Assembly (NCBI GenBank): GCA_023388515.1
Contig: JAEWGD010000038.1
Location: 76,775 to 140,774 of the forward strand
Reading direction: 5' to 3'
Length of the DNA stretch: 64,000 bases
Source: Bacillota bacterium
Lineage (GTDB): Bacteria > Bacillota > Clostridia > Oscillospirales > Ruminococcaceae
The translations under genes were made by a program, and so were the position numbers. This document shows positions 53,393 through 61,184 of the stretch, piece after piece. How positions within the stretch are numbered: the stretch's first letter is position 1; each line of letters begins with the position of its first letter. Below the pieces are notes generated by a model. The model was not told the origin of the DNA, did not search any database, and saw only the letters and a list, made by a program, of their open reading frames with translations.

Positions 53393-53572
53393 CTATTGCA
53401 TTTTGTATGCATCGATCATTTTCTTAACCATCTGTCCACCGATAGAACCAGCTTCTCTTGATGTTAAATCGCCATTATAACCGTCCTTTAAAGATACGCC
53501 AACCTCGCTTGCAGATTCCATTTTAAAACGTTCAAGAGCTTCCTTACCTTTTTGAGTGAATTGACCCTTCAT
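53393..53572 (-). CDS. Alpha/beta-type small acid-soluble spore protein (SASP)
   Basis: A 59-residue gene. The protein starts MKGQFTQKGKEALERFK and contains the family signatures NGDLTSREAGSIGGQMVKKM (cleavage-site and DNA-binding regions). Such proteins coat spore DNA and protect it from UV and heat. AAAGGAG lies just upstream of the ATG. It is short for the alpha/beta class (60-75 residues) but complete. Expected control is sigma G in the forespore; I could not assign its promoter. It agrees with the sigma-F operon at the left end. Confidence 0.92.
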   Translation of the reverse strand: MKGQFTQKGKEALERFKMESASEVGVSLKDGYNGDLTSREAGSIGGQMVKKMIDAYKMQ

Positions 53573-53765
53573 AATTAAATCTCCTTTAAAATTTTAAATT
53601 TGATGCCGCATTAGTATTATTGCTAGATGATAATAAAATATTAGAGGTAAATTTAATCATGATATTGAAATAAAAAAATGAAAATTTGGAATGTACTATA
53701 TTATATACATTATATAGTATACAACAATTTTCAAGACATAATTATAATAGGCAGGATGATGTTGA

Positions 53766-54242
53766 ATGCAAACTAAAAAGTTGATATATTTTATTATGTT
53801 TAGTTTATTAATTGCATCTACTGGCATAATACTTATACTAAATGATAAACCTAAAGAAAAACCTGCGATAAGCGATAAAACGGTTATACAAGTAAATTCA
53901 GGTGATGGAAACAACACTTCTGACGTTGAGAATGTAAGCACAATAACTGAAACGACGAATGTAACTACTGAAAAAGTAATAGAAAGCACTAAAAAAGCAG
54001 AAGTGGAAAAGGACGTTCCACAAAGCCAAGTGCCATCTAGCTTTATACCTATAGTAAATTTAAATTCAGCAACTGTTGAAGAGTTGATGAGGTTACCGAA
54101 TATAGATGCTGAAATGGCGAATAAAATTATTGAACTTAGGAGTACTATTCAATACTTCAGTCACCCATATGAGTTATTATATGCAGATGGAATGACTGAA
54201 AAACGGTTAAATGAGATAATTGATTATGTAGTTGTTGGGTGA
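53766..54242 (+). CDS. ComEA-like helix-hairpin-helix protein, membrane-anchored
   Basis: 158 residues. One N-terminal membrane segment (about 7-25), a Thr/Glu/Lys-rich spacer (about 30-85), and a C-terminal helix-hairpin-helix DNA-binding domain starting VNLNSATVEELMRLPNI and ending in a second hairpin. This is the ComEA layout: a DNA receptor outside the membrane for natural transformation. The HhH glycine-rich turn is degraded (RLPNIDAEMANKI instead of xLPGIG), so DNA binding may be weaker. comEC is not in the window. It is divergent from the SASP gene. Confidence 0.8.
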   Translation: MQTKKLIYFIMFSLLIASTGIILILNDKPKEKPAISDKTVIQVNSGDGNNTSDVENVSTITETTNVTTEKVIESTKKAEVEKDVPQSQVPSSFIPIVNLNSATVEELMRLPNIDAEMANKIIELRSTIQYFSHPYELLYADGMTEKRLNEIIDYVVVG

Positions 54243-54495
54243 AAAACCTTAACAAATAGACTATAATGGATAAAAAATTGCATATAGTTTAAAATATGGG
54301 AATATAATTTTATTAAATTTGTATTAATAATAAATTAGTATTTAGTAGTATTGGAGTAGAAAATCATTAAATTAAGTTTTTACCGTTTTGTCAACTTTAT
54401 GATTAATTAATAGGATAAATGTATCATAATGCACAAAGTATAATTGAAAAGGTTGTCTATTATGTCTAAAAATTATTAAGGATTAACTTAAAACA
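54243..54495. other. Gene-free region upstream of the sugar ABC importer
   Basis: No gene is visible. It holds an inverted repeat TTATGAT (54397-54403) and ATCATAA (54423-54429). The right half runs into the 15-base motif ATCATAATGCACAAA (54423-54437), which recurs with two mismatches upstream of the GH9 gene at 58440. Otherwise it is plain AT-rich DNA. Confidence 0.55.
54423..54437 (+). promoter_or_regulatory. Candidate regulator site, copy 1 (ABC importer)
   Basis: ATCATAATGCACAAA ends 58 bases before the -35 of the importer promoter. It matches 13 of 15 bases of copy 2 at 58316-58330. No known regulator is assigned. Confidence 0.45.
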
Positions 54496-54524
54496 TTGAC
54501 TTTTAACTGCTATCAATGTATATT
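54496..54524 (+). promoter_or_regulatory. Sigma-A promoter of the sugar ABC importer operon
   Basis: TTGACT (54496-54501), a 17-base spacer and TATATT (54519-54524), each one base from consensus. Transcription would start near 54531, so the hairpin at 54535-54597 lies at the 5' end of the message. Confidence 0.78.
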
Positions 54525-54534
54525 AAAGGTACGA

Positions 54535-54597
54535 AAGCATTCAAGATTTCGTTGCGTTTTGTTGTTTATTTATGCGAAGAAAATCGAAAGAATGCTT
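54535..54597 (+). promoter_or_regulatory. Structured 5' leader hairpin of the ABC importer mRNA
   Basis: AAGCATTC (54535-54542) pairs with GAATGCTT (54590-54597), and inside a 4-base bulge TTTCG (54547-54551) pairs with CGAAA (54585-54589). No T-run follows, so it is not a terminator. It may protect the 5' end of the message or bind a regulator. Confidence 0.45.
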
Positions 54598-54657
54598 ATG
54601 TTACATGTTATTATATTTTTAAAAATATAATATATATATTTAAGGAGGAAATTATAA

Positions 54658-56202
54658 ATGAGCATTAAAAAGACATTAGCTCTAGTAGCTGCACTAACTC
54701 TAATTTCAACTGCATTCGTAGGTTGCGGTCCTAAGGATGATTCAAGCAAATCATCTACAGGTTCATCAAGTTCAAAAACTGATGACAAATCTTCAGAAGA
54801 TGGAGATTCTTCAGGAGGAGACACAGCAGAAATTAGCTTGCCAACTGATGGCGACACATTTACAGTAATGTCATGGAACGATGAGTTCCCTAAGATGGTA
54901 GCTAACTACTACATCCCAGATGAGGGCGGTACTGTTGAGATTAAACCTGGTGAAGGTGAAACTATCGTTGACGAAGATGGAAATCCAGTACTTGACGATG
55001 ATGGTAATGAGAAGAAAAAGGACTTAGTAGTTGCTTCTTTGGGTGAAACGAACTATAAGGCACAGTTCTTTGGAGTTGGCGGTGGTTCTGCATCTCAATA
55101 CTATGACACATATTTCATGTCTGGAGAGGACGTTGACCTTTACTGCGTGGAGGCTGACTTTGCTTTGTCCTATCTAGAGAGCAATAATGCTGCACCTCTT
55201 TCAGACGTAGGTTTGACAAAGGATGATTTCTCAAAGAATTACGACTACACACTTGAAATTGGTACAATAGCTGATGGCACACTTAAGGGTGTTTCATTCC
55301 AAGCTGCTCCTGGTGGATTCGTTTACCGTAAAGACCTTGCTGAAACATATTTAGGTGTAAAAACTCCTGAAGAGATGCAAGAAAAGGTTAAGGATTGGAA
55401 GACATTCGAAGCAACAGCAAAAACAGTTTATGAAAAATCAGGAGACAAGAAGACTGCTTTGACATCAACACTTGGTGGTATTTGGCAGGTATTCTCATCA
55501 GCTCGTAACGAAGCATGGGTTACAAATGATAAGTTGAATATTTCTGATGATGTTACAAACTTCTTGACATTTGCTAAGGACTTAACTGATAAGGGCTATG
55601 TAACTAAGGTTAATCAGTGGTCAGACTCTTGGTTTGCTTTGGGTCAAACAGATCAGACTATGGGTTATTTCGTATCTACTTGGGGTCTAAAGGATACAGG
55701 AACAACTTCAGGTAATGGATTTATGACTGATTCTGCTGGTGCTGTAGGTGGAGCAACATATGGTCAGTGGAATATCTGTGAAGGTCCTCAATCTTACTTC
55801 TGGGGCGGTACATGGCTTGTAGTTCCTCCATCATGTGATAACGCTGACTTGGCTAAGGGTGTAATCGAGTACTTCTGTAAGAAAGATGATACAATGAAGA
55901 AGTATGCAGAGGCAACTGGTGACTTCGTAAACAACAAGGACGTTATGGCTGCACTTGTTGCTGCTAAAACAAACAGTAACGGCAACCTTGGTGGACAGGA
56001 TCAATTCCAAGTTCTTAATAAGGTTGCAGAAAAAATCACTATGGATAGTAAATTGATTACAGAGTACGATGCAAGCGTTAAGGCTTCATTCCAAACCGTA
56101 TACGGTGACTATGTAGAAGGCAAGCATGCATCTGTTGAAGCTGCTATTGAGGCATTCAAGAAAGATGTTATTTCAAAGAATACACAACTAACAGTTGATT
56201 AA
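54658..56202 (+). CDS. Extracellular sugar-binding lipoprotein of an ABC importer
   Basis: 514 residues. The lipoprotein signal peptide ends in FVGC (Cys 23), and a Ser/Asp-rich tether of about 35 residues follows. The mature part is a family 1 solute-binding protein (VMSWNDEFPKMV; aromatic-rich ligand region such as GGTYGQWNICEGPQSYFWGGTW). It would capture sugars, probably cello-oligosaccharides given the flanking GH9 cellulases (inference). Codons ending in C (TTC, AAC, TAC, GAC) are much more frequent than in the housekeeping genes, a sign of very high expression. AAGGAGG lies upstream. A strong hairpin separates it from the permeases. Confidence 0.92.
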   Translation: MSIKKTLALVAALTLISTAFVGCGPKDDSSKSSTGSSSSKTDDKSSEDGDSSGGDTAEISLPTDGDTFTVMSWNDEFPKMVANYYIPDEGGTVEIKPGEGETIVDEDGNPVLDDDGNEKKKDLVVASLGETNYKAQFFGVGGGSASQYYDTYFMSGEDVDLYCVEADFALSYLESNNAAPLSDVGLTKDDFSKNYDYTLEIGTIADGTLKGVSFQAAPGGFVYRKDLAETYLGVKTPEEMQEKVKDWKTFEATAKTVYEKSGDKKTALTSTLGGIWQVFSSARNEAWVTNDKLNISDDVTNFLTFAKDLTDKGYVTKVNQWSDSWFALGQTDQTMGYFVSTWGLKDTGTTSGNGFMTDSAGAVGGATYGQWNICEGPQSYFWGGTWLVVPPSCDNADLAKGVIEYFCKKDDTMKKYAEATGDFVNNKDVMAALVAAKTNSNGNLGGQDQFQVLNKVAEKITMDSKLITEYDASVKASFQTVYGDYVEGKHASVEAAIEAFKKDVISKNTQLTVD

Positions 56203-56232
56203 GAAACAGGCATAAATAATATAAAACTATGA

Positions 56233-56284
56233 ATACATTACAGGATAGTTATATCTATCCTGTAATGTATCATTCATATTTTTT
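56233..56284 (+). terminator. Hairpin/attenuator between binding protein and permeases
   Basis: A 16-bp perfect stem (56233-56248 with 56255-56270) with a 6-base loop is followed a few bases later by TATTTTTT. Such a site probably ends or stabilises most of the binding-protein message, so the permeases are made in smaller amounts. Confidence 0.8.
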
Positions 56285-56307
56285 AGTAAGAGGAGAGTGA
56301 GTGGTCA

Positions 56308-57357
56308 ATGGCCTCTAATGCACAAAGAAGGATTAAGCATGTAAGCTATGCAAAGTATGGATACATTTTTATTATACCATTTTTCTTAGTATACTTTATT
56401 TTCTCTTTTTATCCATTAGTTAACACTATGAAATATAGTACTGAAAAAAACACTTCTAAGGATGCAATTGTATATGAAGGTGAGTTTGTAGGTATAGAAA
56501 ACTATGAACACATTTTAACTAAGCCTGTGAAAGGTGCAGGTAATTACTATTTACATGCTGGTGTGTACGAAGCTGTTTGGAGAGCACTAGGGAATACTAT
56601 GAAAATTTGGATAATGAACTTTTTCCCACAGATATTCCTTTCAATGCTTTTAGCAGTATGGTTTACTGATGCAAAACTTAAGATTCCCGGTAAAGGTATA
56701 CTTAAGATTGTAATGTATATGCCGAACATAATTACTGCTGCCAGTGTTGCAGTTTTGGCATTAAAAATGTTTAGTAATGATAGCTTTTCTATTGTAAACA
56801 ATACACTTTTAGGTTGGGGATGGATTGATAAACCGATTCAATTCTTAGCGGATATGGAAATAAAACGAACTGTAATTGCTGGTATTCAAACATGGATGTG
56901 GTTTGGTAATACAATGATTCTATTGATGGCAGGTATTGCTGGAATAAATCCTTCGCTTTTTGAGGCAGCAAATATAGATGGTGCGAATAGCAGACAAGTT
57001 TTCTTTAGAGTAACTGTTCCACTACTAAGACCTATTTTACTATTTACACTTGTTACATCATTAATTGGTGGAATGCAGATGTTTGATATTCCATATTTGT
57101 TCAATCCTGGAACAAACCGTTCACAAGGTACTCAAACAATAGCATCATATATTTATCAAATTTATATGGAAAGTAAACCTAAGAACACAGGACATTCAGG
57201 TGCAGCATCTGTAATATTATTCGTAATTACAGCAGCATTAGGTTCTATTGTTTTCTATCTAAACCGTGATAAAGATGAAATAGCAAATAAAAAGCATATT
57301 AAAAAGCTCAGGAAACAAGCTGCTGCGAAAAAAGGTTACGGGGGTCTTGGATTATGA
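56308..57357 (+). CDS. Sugar ABC transporter permease (MalF/UgpA-like)
   Basis: 349 residues with six predicted membrane segments. The inner-membrane EAA loop is EAANIDGANSRQVFFRVTVPLL, which contacts the ATPase. It is of the CUT1 type that moves di- and oligosaccharides. The ATG lies after AGGAGAG. Its end overlaps the next permease by 4 bases (ATGA). Confidence 0.93.
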   Translation: MASNAQRRIKHVSYAKYGYIFIIPFFLVYFIFSFYPLVNTMKYSTEKNTSKDAIVYEGEFVGIENYEHILTKPVKGAGNYYLHAGVYEAVWRALGNTMKIWIMNFFPQIFLSMLLAVWFTDAKLKIPGKGILKIVMYMPNIITAASVAVLALKMFSNDSFSIVNNTLLGWGWIDKPIQFLADMEIKRTVIAGIQTWMWFGNTMILLMAGIAGINPSLFEAANIDGANSRQVFFRVTVPLLRPILLFTLVTSLIGGMQMFDIPYLFNPGTNRSQGTQTIASYIYQIYMESKPKNTGHSGAASVILFVITAALGSIVFYLNRDKDEIANKKHIKKLRKQAAAKKGYGGLGL

Positions 57358-58232
57358 GTAAAAATTTGATGAAAGATAGCTATAACATTAAGGATAATTA
57401 CAATAGAAGTATAAAGATAAAATCATTGGTAATAACTTTAATATGTATTCTCTTGGCAGTTATATGTCTTTTGCCAATATATTTATTAGTTATCAATGCA
57501 ACAAGAGCTACTTCTGAAATTCTTAACGGTGCAACATTATTTCCAGGAGACCAGCTTAAAATTAACTATGATAAACTTATGGCTCTTGAGGGATTTAACG
57601 CATTAACAGGATTTAAGAACAGCTTTATTATTGCAGGTAGTGCATCAGTGCTTTCAGTTTTCGTTTCTGCCCTTACAGCGTATGCTTTGGTTGTGTATGA
57701 TTTTAAGTTAAGAGGGCCAGCTTTTACATTTATACTTGCAGTTTTGATGATACCAACTCAGGTTTCAGCAATTGGATTTGTACGTTTTATGATACAACTT
57801 GGATTTTTTAACACATATGTGCCATTAATTGTACCAGCACTTGCGGCTCCAGCAACTGTATTCTTTATTAGGCAGTTTATGAAGTCGTCCTTCCCTCTAG
57901 ATATAGTAGAGGCGGCAAGAATTGATGGTTCAAGCGAGTTCCGTACTTTTTTAACAATAGGAATACCAATGTTAAAACCTGCTATGTCAGTACAGCTTAT
58001 TTTTGCATTCATAGCTAACTGGAACAACTTCTTTACACCTAGCTTGATTATCACAAGTACAGAAAAGTACACACTTCCTATGATGATTAATACTTTGAGT
58101 TCAGACAGATACACGGACTATGGTATGGTTTATATGGGAATTGCACTTTCAATAGTACCTTTGATTGTAGTGTATTTTCTACTTTCTAAATACATTGTCG
58201 AAGGTGTTGCTCTTGGCGGAGTCAAGGAATAA
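57354..58232 (+). CDS. Sugar ABC transporter permease (MalG/UgpE-like)
   Basis: 292 residues with six membrane segments and the EAA loop EAARIDGSSEFRTFLTIGIPML. It is partner of the previous permease. No ATPase gene follows, so the importer probably uses a shared MsmX/MsiK-type ATPase encoded elsewhere, as many CUT1 systems in Firmicutes do. A strong terminator follows at 58249. Confidence 0.93.
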   Translation: MSKNLMKDSYNIKDNYNRSIKIKSLVITLICILLAVICLLPIYLLVINATRATSEILNGATLFPGDQLKINYDKLMALEGFNALTGFKNSFIIAGSASVLSVFVSALTAYALVVYDFKLRGPAFTFILAVLMIPTQVSAIGFVRFMIQLGFFNTYVPLIVPALAAPATVFFIRQFMKSSFPLDIVEAARIDGSSEFRTFLTIGIPMLKPAMSVQLIFAFIANWNNFFTPSLIITSTEKYTLPMMINTLSSDRYTDYGMVYMGIALSIVPLIVVYFLLSKYIVEGVALGGVKE

Positions 58233-58248
58233 TTTTACAAAAAGTTTT

Positions 58249-58283
58249 AAACACAGCAGGTATTTTACTTGCTGTGTTTTTTT
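58249..58283 (+). terminator. Rho-independent terminator of the importer operon
   Basis: A 10-bp perfect stem (AAACACAGCA at 58249-58258 with its complement at 58270-58279) and a run of seven T. Confidence 0.9.
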
Positions 58284-58290
58284 ATCGTAT

Positions 58291-58330
58291 TGCATAATAA
58301 TGTGAGCCAAAAATGATTATTATGCACAAA
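58291..58330 (+). promoter_or_regulatory. Candidate regulator site, copy 2, inside an inverted repeat (GH9 gene)
   Basis: TGCATAATAAT (58291-58301) and ATTATTATGCA (58316-58326) form an 11-bp perfect inverted repeat with a 14-base gap. The right arm begins ATTATTATGCACAAA (58316-58330), related to copy 1 at 54423. It ends 36 bases before the -35 of the GH9 promoter. The distance differs from copy 1 by 22 bases, about two helical turns. Confidence 0.45.
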
Positions 58331-58366
58331 AATGAATCATATATGTCTGATATTATTGTAAAATGC

Positions 58367-58395
58367 TTGACAAAATTGTTAATGTGATATAGCAT
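58367..58395 (+). promoter_or_regulatory. Sigma-A promoter of the GH9-CBM3 gene
   Basis: A perfect TTGACA (58367-58372), a 17-base spacer and TAGCAT (58390-58395). The weak -10 fits a promoter that depends on an activator. Confidence 0.65.
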
Positions 58396-58439
58396 TAAAT
58401 GAGTTAACTATATATTAAAAATACAAGGAGGAATTATCA

Positions 58440-60821
58440 TTGAAGAAGATTTTAAGCTTAATTATTTCATCAGCTCTAGTAATAGGCTCGTTATCCATGC
58501 CTACAAATATGCAGACAACAGATGTTGTGGCTAATTCTAATGGACAATACAACTATGTAGAAGCTCTTCAGAAATCATTGTTTTTTTATGAAGCACAGCA
58601 AGCAGGCCCATTGCCAGATTGGAACAGGGTAAGTTGGCGTGCTGATTCAACTATGAATGACTTTGTTACTGGTGGTCTATATGACGCAGGGGATCATGTT
58701 AAATTTAATTTACCTATGGCTTACACAGCATCAATGTTGGCATGGGGACTGTATGAGTATGGTGATGGAATTGAGGCATCAGGACAACGTGAAATACTTG
58801 AACAAAATTTAGAGTTTATACTTGACTATTTGGTAGAATGTGATTTAGGAGATAAGGTAGTTTACCAAATTGGTGACGGCCAAACTGACCACAAATGGTG
58901 GGGAGCGGCTGAAATGGTTGAACTTGAGATGGGTGTAAGACCATACTATACTTCTGATGCGTCATGTGTTGTTGGACAAATGTCAGCAGCATTGGCAGCT
59001 GGTGCAGCAGCATTAGATGGCAGATCATCAAAAGCAAGTACATATCTTAAACACGCTGAAAGCCTTTTTGAGTTAGCAGATACAGTAAGAAGTGATGAAT
59101 CATACACAGAAGCTGCTGGATTTTATGATTCTTGGAGTGGATTTTGGGATGAATTATTCTGGGCATCTAACTGGTTGTATTTAGCGACTGATGATAATGC
59201 ATATTTAGATAAGGCTACTTCATACATACCAAACTTGGGACGTGAAAATCAGTCAACTGAGTTAAAATTTACATGGGGACACTGCTGGGACGATGTTATG
59301 CAAGGCGGTTTGGTTCTTTATGCTAGATCAACAGGTGACCCTGAATATATTAAACAAGTTCAAAAGCATTTGGATTATTGGACAATTGGATATGGCGGAA
59401 AACAGGTTAAACAAATTGATGGAGGTCTTGCATGGCTTGATTCATGGGGCTGTCTAAGATATGCTACAACTACGGGATTTCTTGCGTCAGTTTGGTGCGA
59501 TTATATTGACGATGAAACTTTAATAGAAAGATATACAACATTTGCTGAAACTCAAATTAATTATTCTCTTGGTGATAATCCTCTTGATAAAAGCTATGTT
59601 GTTGGATTTGGTAAAAATCCTCCTGAGCATCCACATCATAGAACAGCACATGGCTCATGGTCGGATAAGGATTTAAATCCTGAAAACCATAGGCATATAT
59701 TGTATGGTGCATTGGTTGGAGGTCCTAATCAAGATGGTAGCTATGAAGATGATGTGCAAAACTATACAAATAATGAAGTAGCAACCGACTATAACGCTGG
59801 GTATACTGCTTTATTATGTAAAATGGTTTCAAAGTATGGAGGAACGCCTCTTGCAGATTTCCCAGTAAAAGAAGTACCAGATGGTCCTGAATTTTACATG
59901 GAAGCGGGAATTAATCAAGCTAGTAGTACTTATACAGAGTTAAAGGTATTGGCAACAAACCATTCTGCATGGCCTGCAAGAGTAATCAAGGACTTGTCTT
60001 ACAACTATTATTTTGACTTGTCAGAGGTTTTTGAAGCAGGTTATGGAGTAGAAGATATTAATATTAAGATTGGATATGATGAGGTAGGGGACACACAAAT
60101 TTCTGCACCTATTCAGTATGATGGTACAGTTTACTATGTTAAAATTACTTATCCAGATGGTTCAGAATTAGCACCGATTGGACAGGAACAAAATCAGTTA
60201 GAATTGCAATTTAGAATATCGATGCCAGATGCAACGAATATATGGGATCCAACAAATGACTATTCATTTACTGGACTTGAGTCGGGGAATGTAATGAATA
60301 TTACTGATAGAATCACAATGTATGATGGTGATGTATTAGTTTATGGTACAGAACCAGATGGAACAACGCCATCTGACCAACCACCAGCAGAAACAACTGT
60401 AACAACTGAACCTATTGTGACAAGTGAAACGACAATAGAAACAACTGTTACAGAAACTGAAACAACTGTAACAACTACACCCACTGAAACCCCTATTAGT
60501 ACTGATACTACTACCGATGGGGGGGATATTACTGATATTACTACTTCAACTTCGGAAGAAACAGAACCACCAGTAACAACAGATGATGGAATTGACTGGG
60601 ACAAAGTTCTTTACGGTGACGTTGACGTTGATGGTGAAGTAAGACTTAATGACATAATTCAATTCAACAAGCACTTTGTTGGTGCAGTTGTACTATCACC
60701 AACAGCAAGAGAAAATGCTAACTGTGTATATGATGAAAAACTAAATATGGCTGATAATATGCAAATAGCTAATTTCCTAGTTTTCAAGATTACTCAAGCT
60801 GATTTAGGTCCAGAGAGATAA
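58440..60821 (+). CDS. Secreted GH9 cellulase with CBM3c and dockerin
   Basis: 793 residues. A signal peptide of about 30 residues leads directly into the GH9 catalytic domain. The catalytic base Asp is in LYDAGDHVKFN (about 80) and the acid Glu in TNNEVATDYNAG (about 445). A family 3c carbohydrate-binding module follows (about 480-645), the arrangement typical of processive endoglucanases. A Thr/Glu linker (about 645-715) leads to a dockerin (about 718-790; loops DVDVDGEVRLND and NCVYDEKLNMAD, the second with Val where Asn/Asp is usual). The start is TTG at 58440 eight bases after AAGGAGG. It has its own promoter. Confidence 0.94.
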   Translation: MKKILSLIISSALVIGSLSMPTNMQTTDVVANSNGQYNYVEALQKSLFFYEAQQAGPLPDWNRVSWRADSTMNDFVTGGLYDAGDHVKFNLPMAYTASMLAWGLYEYGDGIEASGQREILEQNLEFILDYLVECDLGDKVVYQIGDGQTDHKWWGAAEMVELEMGVRPYYTSDASCVVGQMSAALAAGAAALDGRSSKASTYLKHAESLFELADTVRSDESYTEAAGFYDSWSGFWDELFWASNWLYLATDDNAYLDKATSYIPNLGRENQSTELKFTWGHCWDDVMQGGLVLYARSTGDPEYIKQVQKHLDYWTIGYGGKQVKQIDGGLAWLDSWGCLRYATTTGFLASVWCDYIDDETLIERYTTFAETQINYSLGDNPLDKSYVVGFGKNPPEHPHHRTAHGSWSDKDLNPENHRHILYGALVGGPNQDGSYEDDVQNYTNNEVATDYNAGYTALLCKMVSKYGGTPLADFPVKEVPDGPEFYMEAGINQASSTYTELKVLATNHSAWPARVIKDLSYNYYFDLSEVFEAGYGVEDINIKIGYDEVGDTQISAPIQYDGTVYYVKITYPDGSELAPIGQEQNQLELQFRISMPDATNIWDPTNDYSFTGLESGNVMNITDRITMYDGDVLVYGTEPDGTTPSDQPPAETTVTTEPIVTSETTIETTVTETETTVTTTPTETPISTDTTTDGGDITDITTSTSEETEPPVTTDDGIDWDKVLYGDVDVDGEVRLNDIIQFNKHFVGAVVLSPTARENANCVYDEKLNMADNMQIANFLVFKITQADLGPER

Positions 60822-60972
60822 GATTCATATAAACTTTGGGGAAACATTACAGTTTTATTATTTAAATGATTGATTTGCTATGGATTTAGAATTAACATAA
60901 ATTGAAAAGTAGCACAATGACTAATTAATTTAAACAATATATATGCTAATTTACTAAATTTAAAAAAAACTC
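60822..60972. other. Gene-free region between the two GH9 genes
   Basis: About 150 bases of AT-rich DNA before the promoter at 60973, with no gene. I see no strong terminator after the upstream GH9 gene, so some read-through into the next gene is possible. Confidence 0.5.
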
Positions 60973-61001
60973 TTTACATTTTTGTGTTAGTATATTATAA
61001 T
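60973..61001 (+). promoter_or_regulatory. Sigma-A promoter of the CBM4-Ig-GH9 gene
   Basis: TTTACA (60973-60978), a 17-base spacer and a perfect TATAAT (60996-61001). It would give a leader of about 175 bases before the ATG at 61185, unusually long for this window. I found no clear fold in that leader. Confidence 0.75.
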
Positions 61002-61184
61002 AGATAATAGAAATATATTTATTATTGGTGCATATGGATTGTACAATTTTAATAAAAGTCAAAAATAATGTTGAATTAGGAATTTGTAAGAATCCCAATT
61101 ACAATATCTACTCATTCGTTTATAATGCAAGAGTAAATCGCTCTTGGTTATATAAAATTTTATAAGATTATCAGGAGGGAAAAC

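Noticed and set aside
60341..60604. Ser/Val-rich minus-strand open frame
   Set aside because: It is the reverse strand of the Thr/Glu linker of the GH9 gene at 58440.
61008..61184. Long leader of the CBM4-Ig-GH9 gene as a riboswitch, and ATTATTGGTGCAT as a third copy of the regulator motif
   Set aside because: No stable conserved fold is visible. The motif-like sequence keeps only part of the 15-mer and lies downstream of the promoter.
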